From Gammaproteobacteria bacterium (GTDB taxonomy: Bacteria > Pseudomonadota > Gammaproteobacteria > Chromatiales > Chromatiaceae), in assembly GCA_021773975.1 (NCBI GenBank), contig JAJFJN010000101.1:1-64000 (forward strand): a stretch of 64,000 bases of DNA, given 5' to 3'. Made by a program: the position numbers and the translations under genes. Below the pieces are notes generated by a model. The model was not told where the DNA came from. It did no database searches and saw nothing but the letters and a program-made list of their open reading frames with translations. Below, piece after piece: positions 36,477 to 46,430 of this stretch. Each line of letters opens with the position of its first letter. Within the stretch, counting starts at the first letter, position 1.

Positions 36477-38048
36477 ATGGCAGAAATATTGGTCTGGCGG
36501 GAAACTCCTTTACGGTGGGCGTTAATTACTACATTAATGGCACTCCTTGCCTTTGTTTTCTGGGATGGCTTGGTTGAGCTAGAAAGTCTGTGGTCAAAAA
36601 AAGAGGAATATAGCCACGCCTATTTATTACCGTTAATTTCGATTTTTCTTGTATGGCAGAAGAGTGACGAGCTTCGCCAGCTTCCACTAGAAGGTTCCTG
36701 GTATGGTGTTCCGGTGGTGGTGCTCGGTGTTGCCCTTGGTTTTGCAGGAGCACTAAGTTCTTATATTATTGTGCATTATTCAATCCTGGTTACGCTTACA
36801 GGCGTGGTTCTGGCTTGTTTAGGATGGCGCGGACTAAAGGTTATTTGGACGCCATTGCTGTTGCTGTTTTTTGCCGTCCCGCTACCACTATTTTTATATA
36901 ATGAAGTTTCTTTAAAGTTACAACTCATCTCATCTCAGCTAGGTGTTGCCACTATACGACTGTTTGGCATTAGTGTTTTTCTTGAAGGCAATGTTATTGA
37001 TCTCGGCAATTATAAGCTTCAGGTAGTAGAGGCTTGCAATGGACTGCGTTATCTATTTCCATTAATGAGTATTGCATTCATTATGGCCTGTTTCTTTAGA
37101 GGCACCTTGTGGCAGCGGATATTAGTATTTCTATGTAGCATTCCATTAACTATTGTTATGAACAGTATTCGTATTGGAATTATTGGTGTCATGGTAGAGC
37201 ACTGGGGTACCGATATGGCTGAGGGATTCCTTCATGACTTTGAAGGCTGGCTGTTTTTTATGGTCTGCATGGTCATGCTGATTGGGATTATGTGGTTGAT
37301 TGCTAAAATTGGACCGAATAAAAAGCCGTTTCAAGAGGTATTTGGTGTTGATTATCCGTTACCGCTACCGGATGAGGCAACGGTAAGAGCAAGAAAGCTA
37401 CCAGCAACCTATATTGGGGTGGTGGTAGTACTTGTTGCAGCTGCTGCGATTACCCCAATTATGGAAAGACGGCAGGATGTAGCGGTGGTTCGCAAGAGTC
37501 TGAACGAATTTCCCGTAAATATCGGCTCGTGGTCAGGAAAGCACGACACAATTAAGGATATTTATTTGGAATCGTTAAATCTTACTGATTATGTGATTGC
37601 AGATTATGAGGATGATCGCAGTAGGAGGGTTAATTTCTACACAGCCTACTATGCCTCTCAGCGTGCAGGTGAGGCAATACACTCCCCGCAATCCTGTTTG
37701 CCAGCGGGTGGGTGGAAGGTTGATCAGCTGAGTCAGTTTAATATTGATGGTGTATCAACTGATGCTGAAGGCTCCCTGCTAAATGTCAATCGAGTTCAAA
37801 TTAAGATGGGTGAATCCAGAATATTAGTCTATTACTGGTTTCAGCAGCGTGGCCGGGTGATTACCAATGAGTATCTAGTAAAGTGGTATTTGTTAGTAGA
37901 TGGTCTGCAAAGAAGTAGAACAGATGGTGCTTTGGTGCGTTTGACCACGGTGATTAACCCTAATGAAGAGTGGGCGGCAGGTGATGAGCGATTAACAGAT
38001 TTCATTAGTGATGCTACGCCTATTCTTAAAGACTATGTGCCAGATTGA
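36477..38048 (+). CDS. Exosortase fused to EpsI domain (XrtD-like)
   Basis: 523 residues. The N-terminal 280 form a multi-pass exosortase (EpsH) with the catalytic set Cys187 in VVEACNGLRYL, Arg232 in MNSIRIG and His253 in FLHDFEGW. A further membrane helix near 312-328 anchors a periplasmic EpsI domain (about 335-523) with the conserved HSPQSCLPAGGW. Exosortases cut and probably transfer proteins bearing a short C-terminal sorting signal. The fused EpsH-EpsI layout fits the XrtD-type class better than XrtA, where EpsI is usually separate, but the class cannot be proved here. ATG start. Confidence 0.88.
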   Translation: MAEILVWRETPLRWALITTLMALLAFVFWDGLVELESLWSKKEEYSHAYLLPLISIFLVWQKSDELRQLPLEGSWYGVPVVVLGVALGFAGALSSYIIVHYSILVTLTGVVLACLGWRGLKVIWTPLLLLFFAVPLPLFLYNEVSLKLQLISSQLGVATIRLFGISVFLEGNVIDLGNYKLQVVEACNGLRYLFPLMSIAFIMACFFRGTLWQRILVFLCSIPLTIVMNSIRIGIIGVMVEHWGTDMAEGFLHDFEGWLFFMVCMVMLIGIMWLIAKIGPNKKPFQEVFGVDYPLPLPDEATVRARKLPATYIGVVVVLVAAAAITPIMERRQDVAVVRKSLNEFPVNIGSWSGKHDTIKDIYLESLNLTDYVIADYEDDRSRRVNFYTAYYASQRAGEAIHSPQSCLPAGGWKVDQLSQFNIDGVSTDAEGSLLNVNRVQIKMGESRILVYYWFQQRGRVITNEYLVKWYLLVDGLQRSRTDGALVRLTTVINPNEEWAAGDERLTDFISDATPILKDYVPD

Positions 38049-38102
38049 TGTCTTTAAGGATTAAGATTAGCGGGCGAAATCACCGGGAATTTTGGTAGTA
38101 AA

Positions 38103-39731
38103 ATGCAGGCATTATTGGTTTTTATAACGGCAATGGCAATCAGTATGGTTGTACTGCCATTGATGGTTCGTCTGTCGCCTTATATTGGGATGATGGATCA
38201 ACCTGATGCACGTAAAGTGCATACTACACCTATAGCTAGGGTGGGTGGCATTGGCATTGTTTTGGGGGCATTAGCTCCTTTGTTGGTTTGGATGCCAATG
38301 AATGACCTGCTATATGCCTATGTTGTTGGTAGCCTGGTGTTGTTTGGGTTTGGTGCGCTAGATGATCAGCGTGAGCTTGGGCATTATGTAAAATTTATTG
38401 GGCAGTTTATAGCTGTTGGTATTGTTGTATTTTATGGTGGCCTAACAATTGTGCAGATACCTTTTGTTTCGGCTGAATTTTTCCCCCCTTCGATTGGTAT
38501 CCCATTTACTATTTTTGCAATGGTTGGAATGATTAATGCTATTAATCATTCTGATGGACTGGATGGGCTAGCGGGTGGAGAGTCACTATTAAGTCTATTG
38601 GGCGTGGCGTTTATTGCGTATCAAGCAGAAAACAACATCAATCAGGCAGTTATAGTTGCTTGCGCTGTTATGGGAGGCATAGTTGGGTTTCTTCGCTATA
38701 ACACCCATCCTGCAAAGGTTTTTATGGGTGACAGTGGAAGCCAGTTTTTGGGGTTTACGCTTGCATTTCTTGTGATTCTGCTTACTCAACGAGTTAATAT
38801 AACATTAAGCCCTGCGCTACCTGCACTGCTGCTTGGTTTGCCAGTCATTGATATTCTTGCCGTACTCTTTTTGCGTGCAAAAGGCGGCATGAATATATTT
38901 CAAGCCACTCGAAATCATATCCACCATCGTTTGCTTGACAGGGGTTTTAGTCATCAGTCATCAGTTGTTGCTATTTACTCTACCCAAGCTTTTTTTGTAT
39001 TAAGTGCTTTAGCATTAACCTATGAAGCAGATTGGATTATTTTGCTATTGTACTGCTTGGTATGCTGTGCAATTTTTGTATTGTTAATACGAGCCGAACA
39101 GAGTAATTGGCAGTTTAAACACAACGTTTCCTCATTTTTCAATAAGATTAATCTAAAAAAAGGGTTGCTTTCTACAATTGGAAAACAGCAGTTTTCACTC
39201 ATAAAGATATTAATTCCCCTTCTGTTAGTTTATGTGTCAGTAGCTATACCTTCAGTACCATCAGATTTTGTTGTTATATCGTTATTATTGGTTGTAGTAC
39301 TGATATTGGATTTGCTATTTGGCCATGGTGGACGTTCAGTTGTTCAGCAAGGCAGTGCGTTTATATGCGCTATATTTGTTGTGTATTTGAGTTCTCTTCA
39401 TCTCTCTCATGGTTTAGAAATTCACAAGACTGTTGAGATTGTGATTTATACGTTATTGGCTGGAAGTATTGCTGTCACACTTAAGTTGGCAAAAGAGTTG
39501 GAGTTTAAAACGACTACAGCAGATTACCTGACCCTTTTTATTGTTCTTTTGGTAGGTTTTTTTCAAGATATTTATTTCTTAGAAGTTAACTTGGCAGAGG
39601 TTGTATTAAAATCGGTTATTGTACTGTATGGGTGTGAATTGATTGGTAATCAAAACACGGGTCGTTGGAATATGCTTAATATTGCAGTATTAATTACGCT
39701 TGGGATGCTTGCATTGAGAGGGGTTTGGTAG
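38103..39731 (+). CDS. WecA/MraY-family undecaprenyl-phosphate sugar-1-P transferase, extended
   Basis: 542-residue polytopic membrane protein. The first 330 or so residues carry the family motifs: DQPDARKVHTTPIARVGGIG, FGALDDQRELG, INHSDGLDGLAGG (catalytic Asp), KVFMGDSGSQFLGF and ATRNHIHHRLLDRG (cytosolic His loop). It would start EPS repeat-unit synthesis by moving a HexNAc-1-phosphate to undecaprenyl phosphate. The C-terminal 200 residues add about six membrane helices not present in E. coli WecA. It lies 54 bases after the exosortase gene. Confidence 0.88.
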   Translation: MQALLVFITAMAISMVVLPLMVRLSPYIGMMDQPDARKVHTTPIARVGGIGIVLGALAPLLVWMPMNDLLYAYVVGSLVLFGFGALDDQRELGHYVKFIGQFIAVGIVVFYGGLTIVQIPFVSAEFFPPSIGIPFTIFAMVGMINAINHSDGLDGLAGGESLLSLLGVAFIAYQAENNINQAVIVACAVMGGIVGFLRYNTHPAKVFMGDSGSQFLGFTLAFLVILLTQRVNITLSPALPALLLGLPVIDILAVLFLRAKGGMNIFQATRNHIHHRLLDRGFSHQSSVVAIYSTQAFFVLSALALTYEADWIILLLYCLVCCAIFVLLIRAEQSNWQFKHNVSSFFNKINLKKGLLSTIGKQQFSLIKILIPLLLVYVSVAIPSVPSDFVVISLLLVVVLILDLLFGHGGRSVVQQGSAFICAIFVVYLSSLHLSHGLEIHKTVEIVIYTLLAGSIAVTLKLAKELEFKTTTADYLTLFIVLLVGFFQDIYFLEVNLAEVVLKSVIVLYGCELIGNQNTGRWNMLNIAVLITLGMLALRGVW

Positions 39732-39795
39732 GTTCTCTGTAGTGATAAGATGTTAAGTATTGAGCACGTGTAATGATGTTAGGAAAGCGTGCAAG

Positions 39796-39824
39796 GCATT
39801 TTGAAATGCAGAGGGGCTTTTTTT
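39796..39824 (+). terminator. Candidate intrinsic terminator after the WecA-like gene
   Basis: GCATTT (39796-39801), TG, AAATGC (39804-39809), then AGAGGGGC and seven T residues (39818-39824). The two-base loop is tight and the gap before the T-run is long, so the call is moderate. It lies between convergent genes. Confidence 0.45.
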
Positions 39825-39834
39825 ATTACGTGAG

Positions 39835-41031
39835 CTAAATAAATTGTGCAGCAGTATAGCCTGATGACCACGCCCATTGAAAGTTGAAGCCCCCCAGGTA
39901 ACCAGTAACATCAACCACTTCTCCAATAAAATATAATCCTGGCTGCGTTGTGCTCTCCATGGTTTTGGATGAGAGCTGCTGTGTATCAATGCCGCCTAAG
40001 GTGACTTCTGCTGTACGGTATCCTTCTGTGCCAGATGGCTTTAATTTCCAGTGCTGTAGGTTGTTAGCAGTATCAATAAGCACTGTATCGGGTATATCTG
40101 TCATGGGTCTATTTGCCCATGTGGGCCAGAAGAGTTTTTCAAGCTCCAGCACCAAACTTTTTGGCAGTTTTTGTAATAGCAGATTGCTAAGTTGTTTTTT
40201 AGAGTGCCCTTGTTTGGCGGATAGCAGCCACTGCTCTGGATTGTTATTTGGCAGCAGGTTGATCGCTATTGAATCTCCAGGCTGCCAGTAGTTGGATAGT
40301 TGTAGTACGGCAGGGCCACTTAAACCACGATGGGTAAACAGGATGTTTTCAGTGAAGCTGTGATTGCCCAGGCTCAAGGTGGCTTCCAGTGCAAGGCCGG
40401 AGAGCCTTTCAAATATTGCTTTATATTGATCACTGAACATGAAGGGAACCAGCCCTGCTTTGAGTGGGATAATCTGCATGCCAAACTGTTTGGCTACTGC
40501 ATAGCCAAAACCGCTGTAACCCATGGTGGGGATGGATAGTCCACCTGTAGATATAACGAGTGATTGACTATTGAAGCAACCTTTATTGGTGGTTACCTGG
40601 AATGCGGTTGTTTTGTGTTCTGATGTGGTTATGGCTGTTATTTCACAGCGGCTTTGAATAGTGACTCCAGCTTGCTCACACTCAGTTAGTAACATATTAA
40701 GAATGTCGCGTGCGCTTTCATCACAAAACAGCTGCCCATGCTCGCGTTCATGGTAGCTGATGCCATGTTTTTCTATCATGGCGATGAAGTCCCACTGGGT
40801 AAATCGTTTGAGGGCTGATTTACAGAAGTGGGGGTTGGCTGAAAGGTAACATTCAGGTTCAATAAATAGATTGGTAAAGTTGCAACGACCACCGCCGGAT
40901 AAAAGAATCTTGGCACCAATCTTATCACTGTGATCCAGTACTAATACCTTGCGTCCACGCTGCCCTGCGGTGAGCGCGCACATCAAACCGGATGCACCGC
41001 CGCCCACTATGATGGCATCAAACTGGCTCAA
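39835..41031 (-). CDS. HI0933/YhiN-family flavoprotein
   Basis: 398-residue NAD(P)/FAD-dependent oxidoreductase. Dinucleotide-binding IIVGGGASGLMCALTAGQRG at the N-terminus, then the family hallmark KILLSGGGRCNFTN near residue 43. Near the C-terminus are EVTLGGIDTQ and GLYFIGEVVDVTGYLGGFN, closing the FAD site. The biochemical role of this conserved family is not settled. It follows the next flavoprotein gene by 10 bases, so the two are probably cotranscribed. Confidence 0.9.
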   Translation of the reverse strand: MSQFDAIIVGGGASGLMCALTAGQRGRKVLVLDHSDKIGAKILLSGGGRCNFTNLFIEPECYLSANPHFCKSALKRFTQWDFIAMIEKHGISYHEREHGQLFCDESARDILNMLLTECEQAGVTIQSRCEITAITTSEHKTTAFQVTTNKGCFNSQSLVISTGGLSIPTMGYSGFGYAVAKQFGMQIIPLKAGLVPFMFSDQYKAIFERLSGLALEATLSLGNHSFTENILFTHRGLSGPAVLQLSNYWQPGDSIAINLLPNNNPEQWLLSAKQGHSKKQLSNLLLQKLPKSLVLELEKLFWPTWANRPMTDIPDTVLIDTANNLQHWKLKPSGTEGYRTAEVTLGGIDTQQLSSKTMESTTQPGLYFIGEVVDVTGYLGGFNFQWAWSSGYTAAQFI

Positions 41032-41041
41032 TTTAGCAATC

Positions 41042-42646
41042 TCACTTTTCCAGCATATTGAGTGCTACGGCCTCGGCTGCCTTGATGCCATCAATGGCAG
41101 ATGAGAGGATGCCACCCGCGTAACCGGCTCCTTCACCTGCGGGGTATAGCCCATCAGTATTTAGGCTTTGGTAGTCGGCCTTACGTTGTATGATGATGGG
41201 GGATGAGGTGCGTGTCTCTACGCCTGTTAGCATGGCATCGGCCATGGAGAATCCTTCGATCTTTCGATTAAAGGCAACTAGAGCTTCGCGGATGGCCTCT
41301 GTAGCATAATCGGGCAGGCACCTGCTGAGGTCACCCAAACGAATGCCAGGTTTATAGGAGGGTTCAACCGCTCCTGACATAAGTGATGGTTGACCGGATA
41401 AAAAGTCGCCTACCCGTTGCGCTGGCGCCTCGTAGTTACTCCCTCCCTCGATAAATGCGCACTCTTCCCAGTGCCGCTGAAAATCGATGCCGGCTAGTGG
41501 ATGACCGGGGTAATCCTTTGGAGTGACTTCAACGACGATAGCACTATTGGCATTGCGTTCATTGCGGGAGTATTGGCTCATGCCGTTGGTGACTACACCA
41601 CCAGGCTCTGAGGCAGCTGCTACCACAGTGCCGCCTGGACACATGCAGAAGCTATAGACTGAGCGACCATTTTTGCAGTGATGCACCAGTTTGTAATCTG
41701 CGGCCCCCAGGAGTGGATGACCTGCAAATTTGCCAAAGCGTGATTGATCGATAAGGGATTGTGGGTGTTCGACGCGCAGCCCGATGGAGAAGGGTTTGGC
41801 TTCGATGGCAACGCCCTGATTGTAGAGCATTTGAAAGGTGTCGCGGGCACTGTGTCCTACAGCCAGTATCACATGTTTGCTGATGATCTGTTCACCATTA
41901 GCCAGTTTGACTCCTGCTACTTGGTTATCTTCAATTAAGAGGTCATCTACCCGGCTTTGAAAGCGGATCTCTCCGCCTAGTGACTCGATTGTTTTTCGTA
42001 TGTGCTCTACTACAGTGACCAACTTATAAGTGCCAACATGAGGTTTGCTGATGTAGAGAATCTCTTCTGGTGCGCCAGCCTTAACCAGCTCGGTGAGTAC
42101 TTTGCGTCCGTGGTGTTTACGATCTTTGATCTGGGTATGTAGCTTGCCATCAGAGAAGGTGCCTGCTCCACCTTCACCAAATTGCACATTGGATTCTGGA
42201 TCAAGCTCCTTTTTATTGCGCCACATGCCGAAGGTGTCAGCTGTACGCTCTCGTACAGATTTACCGCGTTCTAGAATGATGGGGCGAAAGCCCATCTGTG
42301 CCAGAATTAATCCTGCAAATAGGCCACATGGGCCAGTCCCAATCACTATTGGCCGTGATGTGAGATTTTCTGGTGCTTCCGCAACAAAGTGATAACGGGT
42401 GTCTGGTGTGTGTTTGACGTGAGGGTCATTTTGTAAGCGCTGGAGTAGCTCATCATTGCGGCTGGTTTCAGCATCCAGGTGATAGACAAGGGTTATCTTT
42501 GAACGCTTTCGCGCATCATAGCTGCGTTTGAATATTGAATAGCTGATCAGTTCATCTGGGTTGATGCCCAGCTTTTTGATGATAGCGTTCTTGAGGTCAT
42601 CATCACTGTGATCAAGCGGTAGTTTTATTTCTGTAAGTCGTAACAT
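41042..42646 (-). CDS. FAD-dependent dehydrogenase, COG2509-like
   Basis: 534 residues from ATG 42646 (MLRLTEIKLPLDHSDDD), chosen because family members open this way; an in-frame start 30 bases earlier is possible. An N-terminal 90-residue domain precedes the Rossmann motif PIVIGTGPCGLFAGLILAQM. Other family blocks are NVQFGEGGAGTFSDGKL and PAGEGAGYAGGILSSAIDG. Function is uncertain; members are often called geranylgeranyl-reductase-like or simply uncharacterised dehydrogenases. It pairs with the HI0933-like gene. Confidence 0.9.
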   Translation of the reverse strand: MLRLTEIKLPLDHSDDDLKNAIIKKLGINPDELISYSIFKRSYDARKRSKITLVYHLDAETSRNDELLQRLQNDPHVKHTPDTRYHFVAEAPENLTSRPIVIGTGPCGLFAGLILAQMGFRPIILERGKSVRERTADTFGMWRNKKELDPESNVQFGEGGAGTFSDGKLHTQIKDRKHHGRKVLTELVKAGAPEEILYISKPHVGTYKLVTVVEHIRKTIESLGGEIRFQSRVDDLLIEDNQVAGVKLANGEQIISKHVILAVGHSARDTFQMLYNQGVAIEAKPFSIGLRVEHPQSLIDQSRFGKFAGHPLLGAADYKLVHHCKNGRSVYSFCMCPGGTVVAAASEPGGVVTNGMSQYSRNERNANSAIVVEVTPKDYPGHPLAGIDFQRHWEECAFIEGGSNYEAPAQRVGDFLSGQPSLMSGAVEPSYKPGIRLGDLSRCLPDYATEAIREALVAFNRKIEGFSMADAMLTGVETRTSSPIIIQRKADYQSLNTDGLYPAGEGAGYAGGILSSAIDGIKAAEAVALNMLEK

Positions 42647-42773
42647 GCATGGTATTCCGGTGGGAGGGTATATCACGCCATTGCTGTGGTGGGTTGCTGG
42701 CGTTGGATATAAAAATGAAGGTTATTTTATGCCAACGGTTATATGAGTGCTATGAAAAGCGGTATGGATGTTA

Positions 42774-42783
42774 GGGGGGGGGG
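42774..42783 (+). repeat. Homopolymeric tract of ten G
   Basis: Ten consecutive G bases in the 226-base gap upstream of pip, about 90 bases before its start. A short frame (ATG at 42752) runs through the tract and its stop depends on tract length. Such tracts are prone to slippage and also to sequencing error. Confidence 0.6.
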
Positions 42784-42872
42784 TGATAAATAAGTTGCGG
42801 AGACGACGATGTCGAAAGAATTTTTCATTTTCAGAGTGACCTCTGAATAGTTCACCGTTACACTAGCGCTAT

Positions 42873-43823
42873 ATGGCTGATCTCTATCCAAATATACGAC
42901 CTTACGCCACTCACTCAGTTAAAGTCAGTGCGAGGCACTCTCTTTATGTTGAGGAGAGTGGTAGTGCAAATGGTATTCCTGTCCTCTTCCTGCATGGTGG
43001 ACCAGGAGCTGGTTGCGAGTCTTATCACCGCTGCTTCTTCGATCCCTATCGCTATCGCATTATATTGGTTGACCAGCGTGGTTGTGGTCGTTCCATGCCT
43101 CATGCTGATCTCACTGAAAATACAACTGATCACCTAATAAGTGATATTGAAGCTATTCGGTCGATGCTTGGGATTGATCAATGGTTGCTGTTTGGTGGCT
43201 CTTGGGGCTCTACTTTGGCATTAACCTATGCTGAGCACTATCCGGAACGAGTGCAGGGGCTGGTTTTAAGAGGTATTTTTCTCTGCCGTGAACATGAAAT
43301 TCGTTGGTTTTATCAAGAAGGGGCAAGTCGTATTTTTCCAGATTACTGGGAAGATTTTATAACGCCTATTCCTGAGGATGAGCAAGGCAATTTGTTGCAA
43401 GCTTACTACAGTCGTTTGACTGGAGATGACGAATTAGCTCGCATGGCAGCAGCTAAGGCGTGGTCGGTTTGGGAGGGTCGAACGGCTACGCTGCTAGCAA
43501 ATCAATCAATCGTCAATCATTTAGGGGCACCACACACGGCATTAAGCATGGCACGCATTGAATGCCACTATTTTATGAATAACGCTTTTATGCGACCAAA
43601 TCAGCTGCTGGAAGATGCGGGATGCATTGCGGATATTCCCGGCATCATAATTCAAGGTCGATATGATGTGATCTGCCCGATGGAATCAGCATGGGAGCTG
43701 CATCGGGCTTGGCCAAAAAGTGAATTGAAGATTGTTTCTGATGCTGGGCATTCGGCAATGGAACCCGGTATTTTAAGTGCCTTGGTTGATGCGTCAGATT
43801 GGTTCGCAGATCAGTTGGGTTAG
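42873..43823 (+). CDS. pip: Prolyl iminopeptidase
   Basis: 316-residue alpha/beta hydrolase (S33) that removes N-terminal proline from peptides. Oxyanion-hole motif HGGPGAGC near residue 40, nucleophile Ser in [10 protein letters not shown] near 110, the Asp in [11 protein letters not shown] and the His in [11 protein letters not shown]. Cytoplasmic, with no signal peptide. Length and motif order match the proteobacterial Pip type. The dtd gene starts 13 bases downstream, a common pairing. Confidence 0.94.
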   Translation: MADLYPNIRPYATHSVKVSARHSLYVEESGSANGIPVLFLHGGPGAGCESYHRCFFDPYRYRIILVDQRGCGRSMPHADLTENTTDHLISDIEAIRSMLGIDQWLLFGGSWGSTLALTYAEHYPERVQGLVLRGIFLCREHEIRWFYQEGASRIFPDYWEDFITPIPEDEQGNLLQAYYSRLTGDDELARMAAAKAWSVWEGRTATLLANQSIVNHLGAPHTALSMARIECHYFMNNAFMRPNQLLEDAGCIADIPGIIIQGRYDVICPMESAWELHRAWPKSELKIVSDAGHSAMEPGILSALVDASDWFADQLG

Positions 43824-43836
43824 CAGCTTTATTGTT

Positions 43837-44274
43837 ATGATTGGACTATTGCAGCGGGTTTCATCTGCGCGGGTTGAGGTAAGTAAACGTGTTGTTGGTG
43901 AGATTGGCGCGGGTCTGTTGGTGTTGGTAGGGGTTGAAAAGGGCGATGCTGAAGCTAACGTGGATCGCCTTTTAGAGCGTCTGCTGGGTTATCGTCTCTT
44001 CCCTGATGAGGCAGATAAAATGAATCTGAGTCTTTGTGATATTGATGGTGGCCTGCTGTTGGTGCCCCAATTTACCCTGGCTGCAGACACACGAAAAGGC
44101 ATGCGCGCAGGTTTTTCTACTGCTGCTGCGCCAGAAGAAGGGCAACGGCTATTTAATCTGCTGGTTCAACAAGCCCATGTTAAGCATACTCAAGTGGCCG
44201 AAGGTGTTTTTGGTGCAGATATGCAAGTGAGCCTGACTAATGATGGCCCCGTCACTTTTTGGCTTCAATCCTGA
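43837..44274 (+). CDS. dtd: D-aminoacyl-tRNA deacylase
   Basis: 145 residues from ATG 43837 ([15 protein letters not shown]). Dtd hydrolyses D-amino acids (and glycine) from mischarged tRNA. The Gly-cisPro/active-site motif NDGPVTFW is at the C-terminus. The SQFTL motif is seen as PQFTLAADT, with Pro replacing the first Ser, a substitution that probably occurs naturally in the family. An earlier in-frame start would overlap pip. A run of nine T follows the stop but no clear hairpin precedes it. Confidence 0.95.
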   Translation: MIGLLQRVSSARVEVSKRVVGEIGAGLLVLVGVEKGDAEANVDRLLERLLGYRLFPDEADKMNLSLCDIDGGLLLVPQFTLAADTRKGMRAGFSTAAAPEEGQRLFNLLVQQAHVKHTQVAEGVFGADMQVSLTNDGPVTFWLQS

Positions 44275-44343
44275 TATTTTTTTTTATTTCTAATAAAATG
44301 CTTCCTTAATATATGCCTTTAGGCCTCAGCTGAGTTGAAACTT

Positions 44344-44934
44344 ATGTCGCGTACCGCTGAAATAGAGCGTTCTACCTTAGAAACTCAGGTCAGTATAAAA
44401 CTGAATCTTGATGGGACGGGTGTTTCAAAGCTAGAGACAGGCGTTCCTTTTCTTGATCACATGCTGGATCAGGTTGCTCGCCATGGTTTGATTGATTTGG
44501 AAATCAAGGCTTCAGGTGACCTACAAATTGATGCACATCACACAGTTGAAGATATTGGCATTACTTTAGGGCAAGCGCTGATAAAAGCTGTGGGCGATAA
44601 GAGTGGGATCCGTCGTTATGGGCATGCTTATGTGCCGTTAGATGAAGCACTCTCCCGCGTGGTTATCGATCTTTCAGGTCGCCCAGGGCTAATGTATGAG
44701 GTGGGCTTTCCTCGTGCCCGGGTTGGAGAATTTGAGGTTGATCTCTTCCAGGAATTTTTCCAGGGGTTCGTAAACCATGCCGCTGTTACATTGCATATTG
44801 ATGGATTACGTGGCAGTAACAGCCACCATATTGCAGAGACCGTATTTAAAGCCTTTGGTCGCGCACTGCGCATGGCTTTAGAGGCTGATTTGCGCATGCA
44901 AGGCCAGCTACCTTCCACTAAAGGCGCTCTGTAA
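44344..44934 (+). CDS. hisB: Imidazoleglycerol-phosphate dehydratase
   Basis: 196 residues from ATG 44344 ([15 protein letters not shown]). Monofunctional HisB, without the N-terminal phosphatase domain of the E. coli fusion. Manganese-binding repeats [11 protein letters not shown] and [11 protein letters not shown], with the second set FVNHAAVT and [13 protein letters not shown]. It catalyses dehydration of IGP to imidazole acetol phosphate. First of a five-gene histidine group. Confidence 0.96.
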   Translation: MSRTAEIERSTLETQVSIKLNLDGTGVSKLETGVPFLDHMLDQVARHGLIDLEIKASGDLQIDAHHTVEDIGITLGQALIKAVGDKSGIRRYGHAYVPLDEALSRVVIDLSGRPGLMYEVGFPRARVGEFEVDLFQEFFQGFVNHAAVTLHIDGLRGSNSHHIAETVFKAFGRALRMALEADLRMQGQLPSTKGAL

Positions 44935-44952
44935 GAGAGCTGTAGCTCAAAT

Positions 44953-45594
44953 ATGTCACAAACTATTGCAGTTATAGATTACGGCATGGGCAATTTACGC
45001 TCAGTTGCCAAGGCAGTTGAGCATGTTGCAGATGCCGCTGATAAGGTGCTGGTCACAGATAATCCAGATCAAATTCTCTCGGCTGATCGTGTGGTGTTCC
45101 CAGGTCAAGGTGCTGCGCGTGATTGCATGGCGGCCATCTCCAATCACCACCTTAACCAGGCCATACTTGATGCGGCAAAAAGCAAACCCTTTTTAGGGAT
45201 TTGTATGGGGCTACAGGTTTTGATGGATTTTAGTGAAGAGAATGGTGGTACCGAGCTTTTAAAACTATTGCCTGGGCAGGTGCGCCATTTTGAACGAGAT
45301 ACTGAAGAAAATGGCCAGCGACTAAAGATTCCTCATATGGGGTGGAATAAGGTGCGGCATATTGATAACCATCCGTTATGGAAAGATATTCCGCAGGATA
45401 GTCGTTTCTATTTTGTGCACAGTTATTATGTAGAGCCACAGAATCGAGAAATTATTGCTGCAACCACTGATTATGGTATTGATTTTACCAGTGCAGTGGC
45501 AAGAGATAACCTGTTTGCGGTACAGTTTCATCCAGAGAAAAGCGCTCGGGATGGGCTGATTCTATTGCGCAATTTTGTGCAATGGGATCTGTAA
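44953..45594 (+). CDS. hisH: Imidazole glycerol phosphate synthase, glutaminase subunit
   Basis: 213-residue class I glutamine amidotransferase. Nucleophile Cys in FLGICMGLQVLMD near residue 82, with catalytic His and Glu in VQFHPEKSARDG. It supplies ammonia to HisF. It begins 18 bases after hisB. The Y-G-M-G-N-L segment at the N-terminus (DYGMGNLRSV) is characteristic. Confidence 0.96.
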   Translation: MSQTIAVIDYGMGNLRSVAKAVEHVADAADKVLVTDNPDQILSADRVVFPGQGAARDCMAAISNHHLNQAILDAAKSKPFLGICMGLQVLMDFSEENGGTELLKLLPGQVRHFERDTEENGQRLKIPHMGWNKVRHIDNHPLWKDIPQDSRFYFVHSYYVEPQNREIIAATTDYGIDFTSAVARDNLFAVQFHPEKSARDGLILLRNFVQWDL

Positions 45595-45645
45595 CGTCTA
45601 CACTTGTTGTCTACATTCAACCCTTCAGTGAAGAGATGAAAAATT

Positions 45646-46386
45646 ATGCTTTTAATTCCTGCAATTGATCTAAAAGATGGCCAGTGTGTGCGCCTTCGTC
45701 AAGGCCGTATGGAAGATGATACGGTGTTTTCTGATGACCCAGTAGAGATGGCTGGACGCTGGGTAAAGGCGGGGGCTCGGCGTTTGCACTTGGTTGATTT
45801 GAATGGTGCCTTTGCTGGAGAACCTGTTAATGGTGATGTGATCGCTGACATTGCTAAAGCATATCCAGATCTACCCATTCAGGTGGGTGGGGGGATTCGT
45901 GATGAAGCAACCATTGAGGCTTACCTGGATGCTGGCGTAAATTACGTCATTATCGGTACGCAGGCAGTCAAAGAGCCTGAATTTGTAAAACGTGCTTGCA
46001 GCATGTTCCCTGGACAAATCATCGTTGGCTTGGATGCCAAGGATGGGATGGTTGCAATTGATGGATGGGCGACAGTGACTGATCACCTGGCTTTGGACCT
46101 GGCACGCCAGTTTGAGCGGGATGGAGCAGCGGCTATTGTTTATACTGATATTGGTCGTGATGGCATGCTTAACGGCCCTAATATTGAAGCTACAAAATCA
46201 TTGGCAGTTACCGTAAATATCCCAATTATCGCATCAGGTGGCATCACTAATATGGATGATATTCGTGAGCTATGTGAAGCATCCTCAGTAGGTATTACCG
46301 CCGCAATTACAGGACGAGCAATATATGAAGGAACGCTTGATTTTGCCAAGGCTCAGCGTTTAGCAGATGCAACATGCAAGCAGTGA
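45646..46386 (+). CDS. hisA: ProFAR isomerase
   Basis: 246-residue TIM barrel converting ProFAR to PRFAR by Amadori rearrangement. N-terminal [16 protein letters not shown] holds the catalytic Asp, the second catalytic Asp lies in [10 protein letters not shown], and the phosphate loops VGGGIRD and [10 protein letters not shown] are intact. About 51 bases separate it from hisH. Confidence 0.96.
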   Translation: MLLIPAIDLKDGQCVRLRQGRMEDDTVFSDDPVEMAGRWVKAGARRLHLVDLNGAFAGEPVNGDVIADIAKAYPDLPIQVGGGIRDEATIEAYLDAGVNYVIIGTQAVKEPEFVKRACSMFPGQIIVGLDAKDGMVAIDGWATVTDHLALDLARQFERDGAAAIVYTDIGRDGMLNGPNIEATKSLAVTVNIPIIASGGITNMDDIRELCEASSVGITAAITGRAIYEGTLDFAKAQRLADATCKQ

Positions 46387-46430
46387 TACGCTATTTTGCA
46401 ACCTAAGATCTGTATCTGGAAATTAAATCA

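Noticed and set aside
44100-44274. Dtd motif change (PQFTL for SQFTL) as a sign of altered function
   Set aside because: The rest of the protein, including NDGPVT, is intact and the substitution probably occurs in normal family members.
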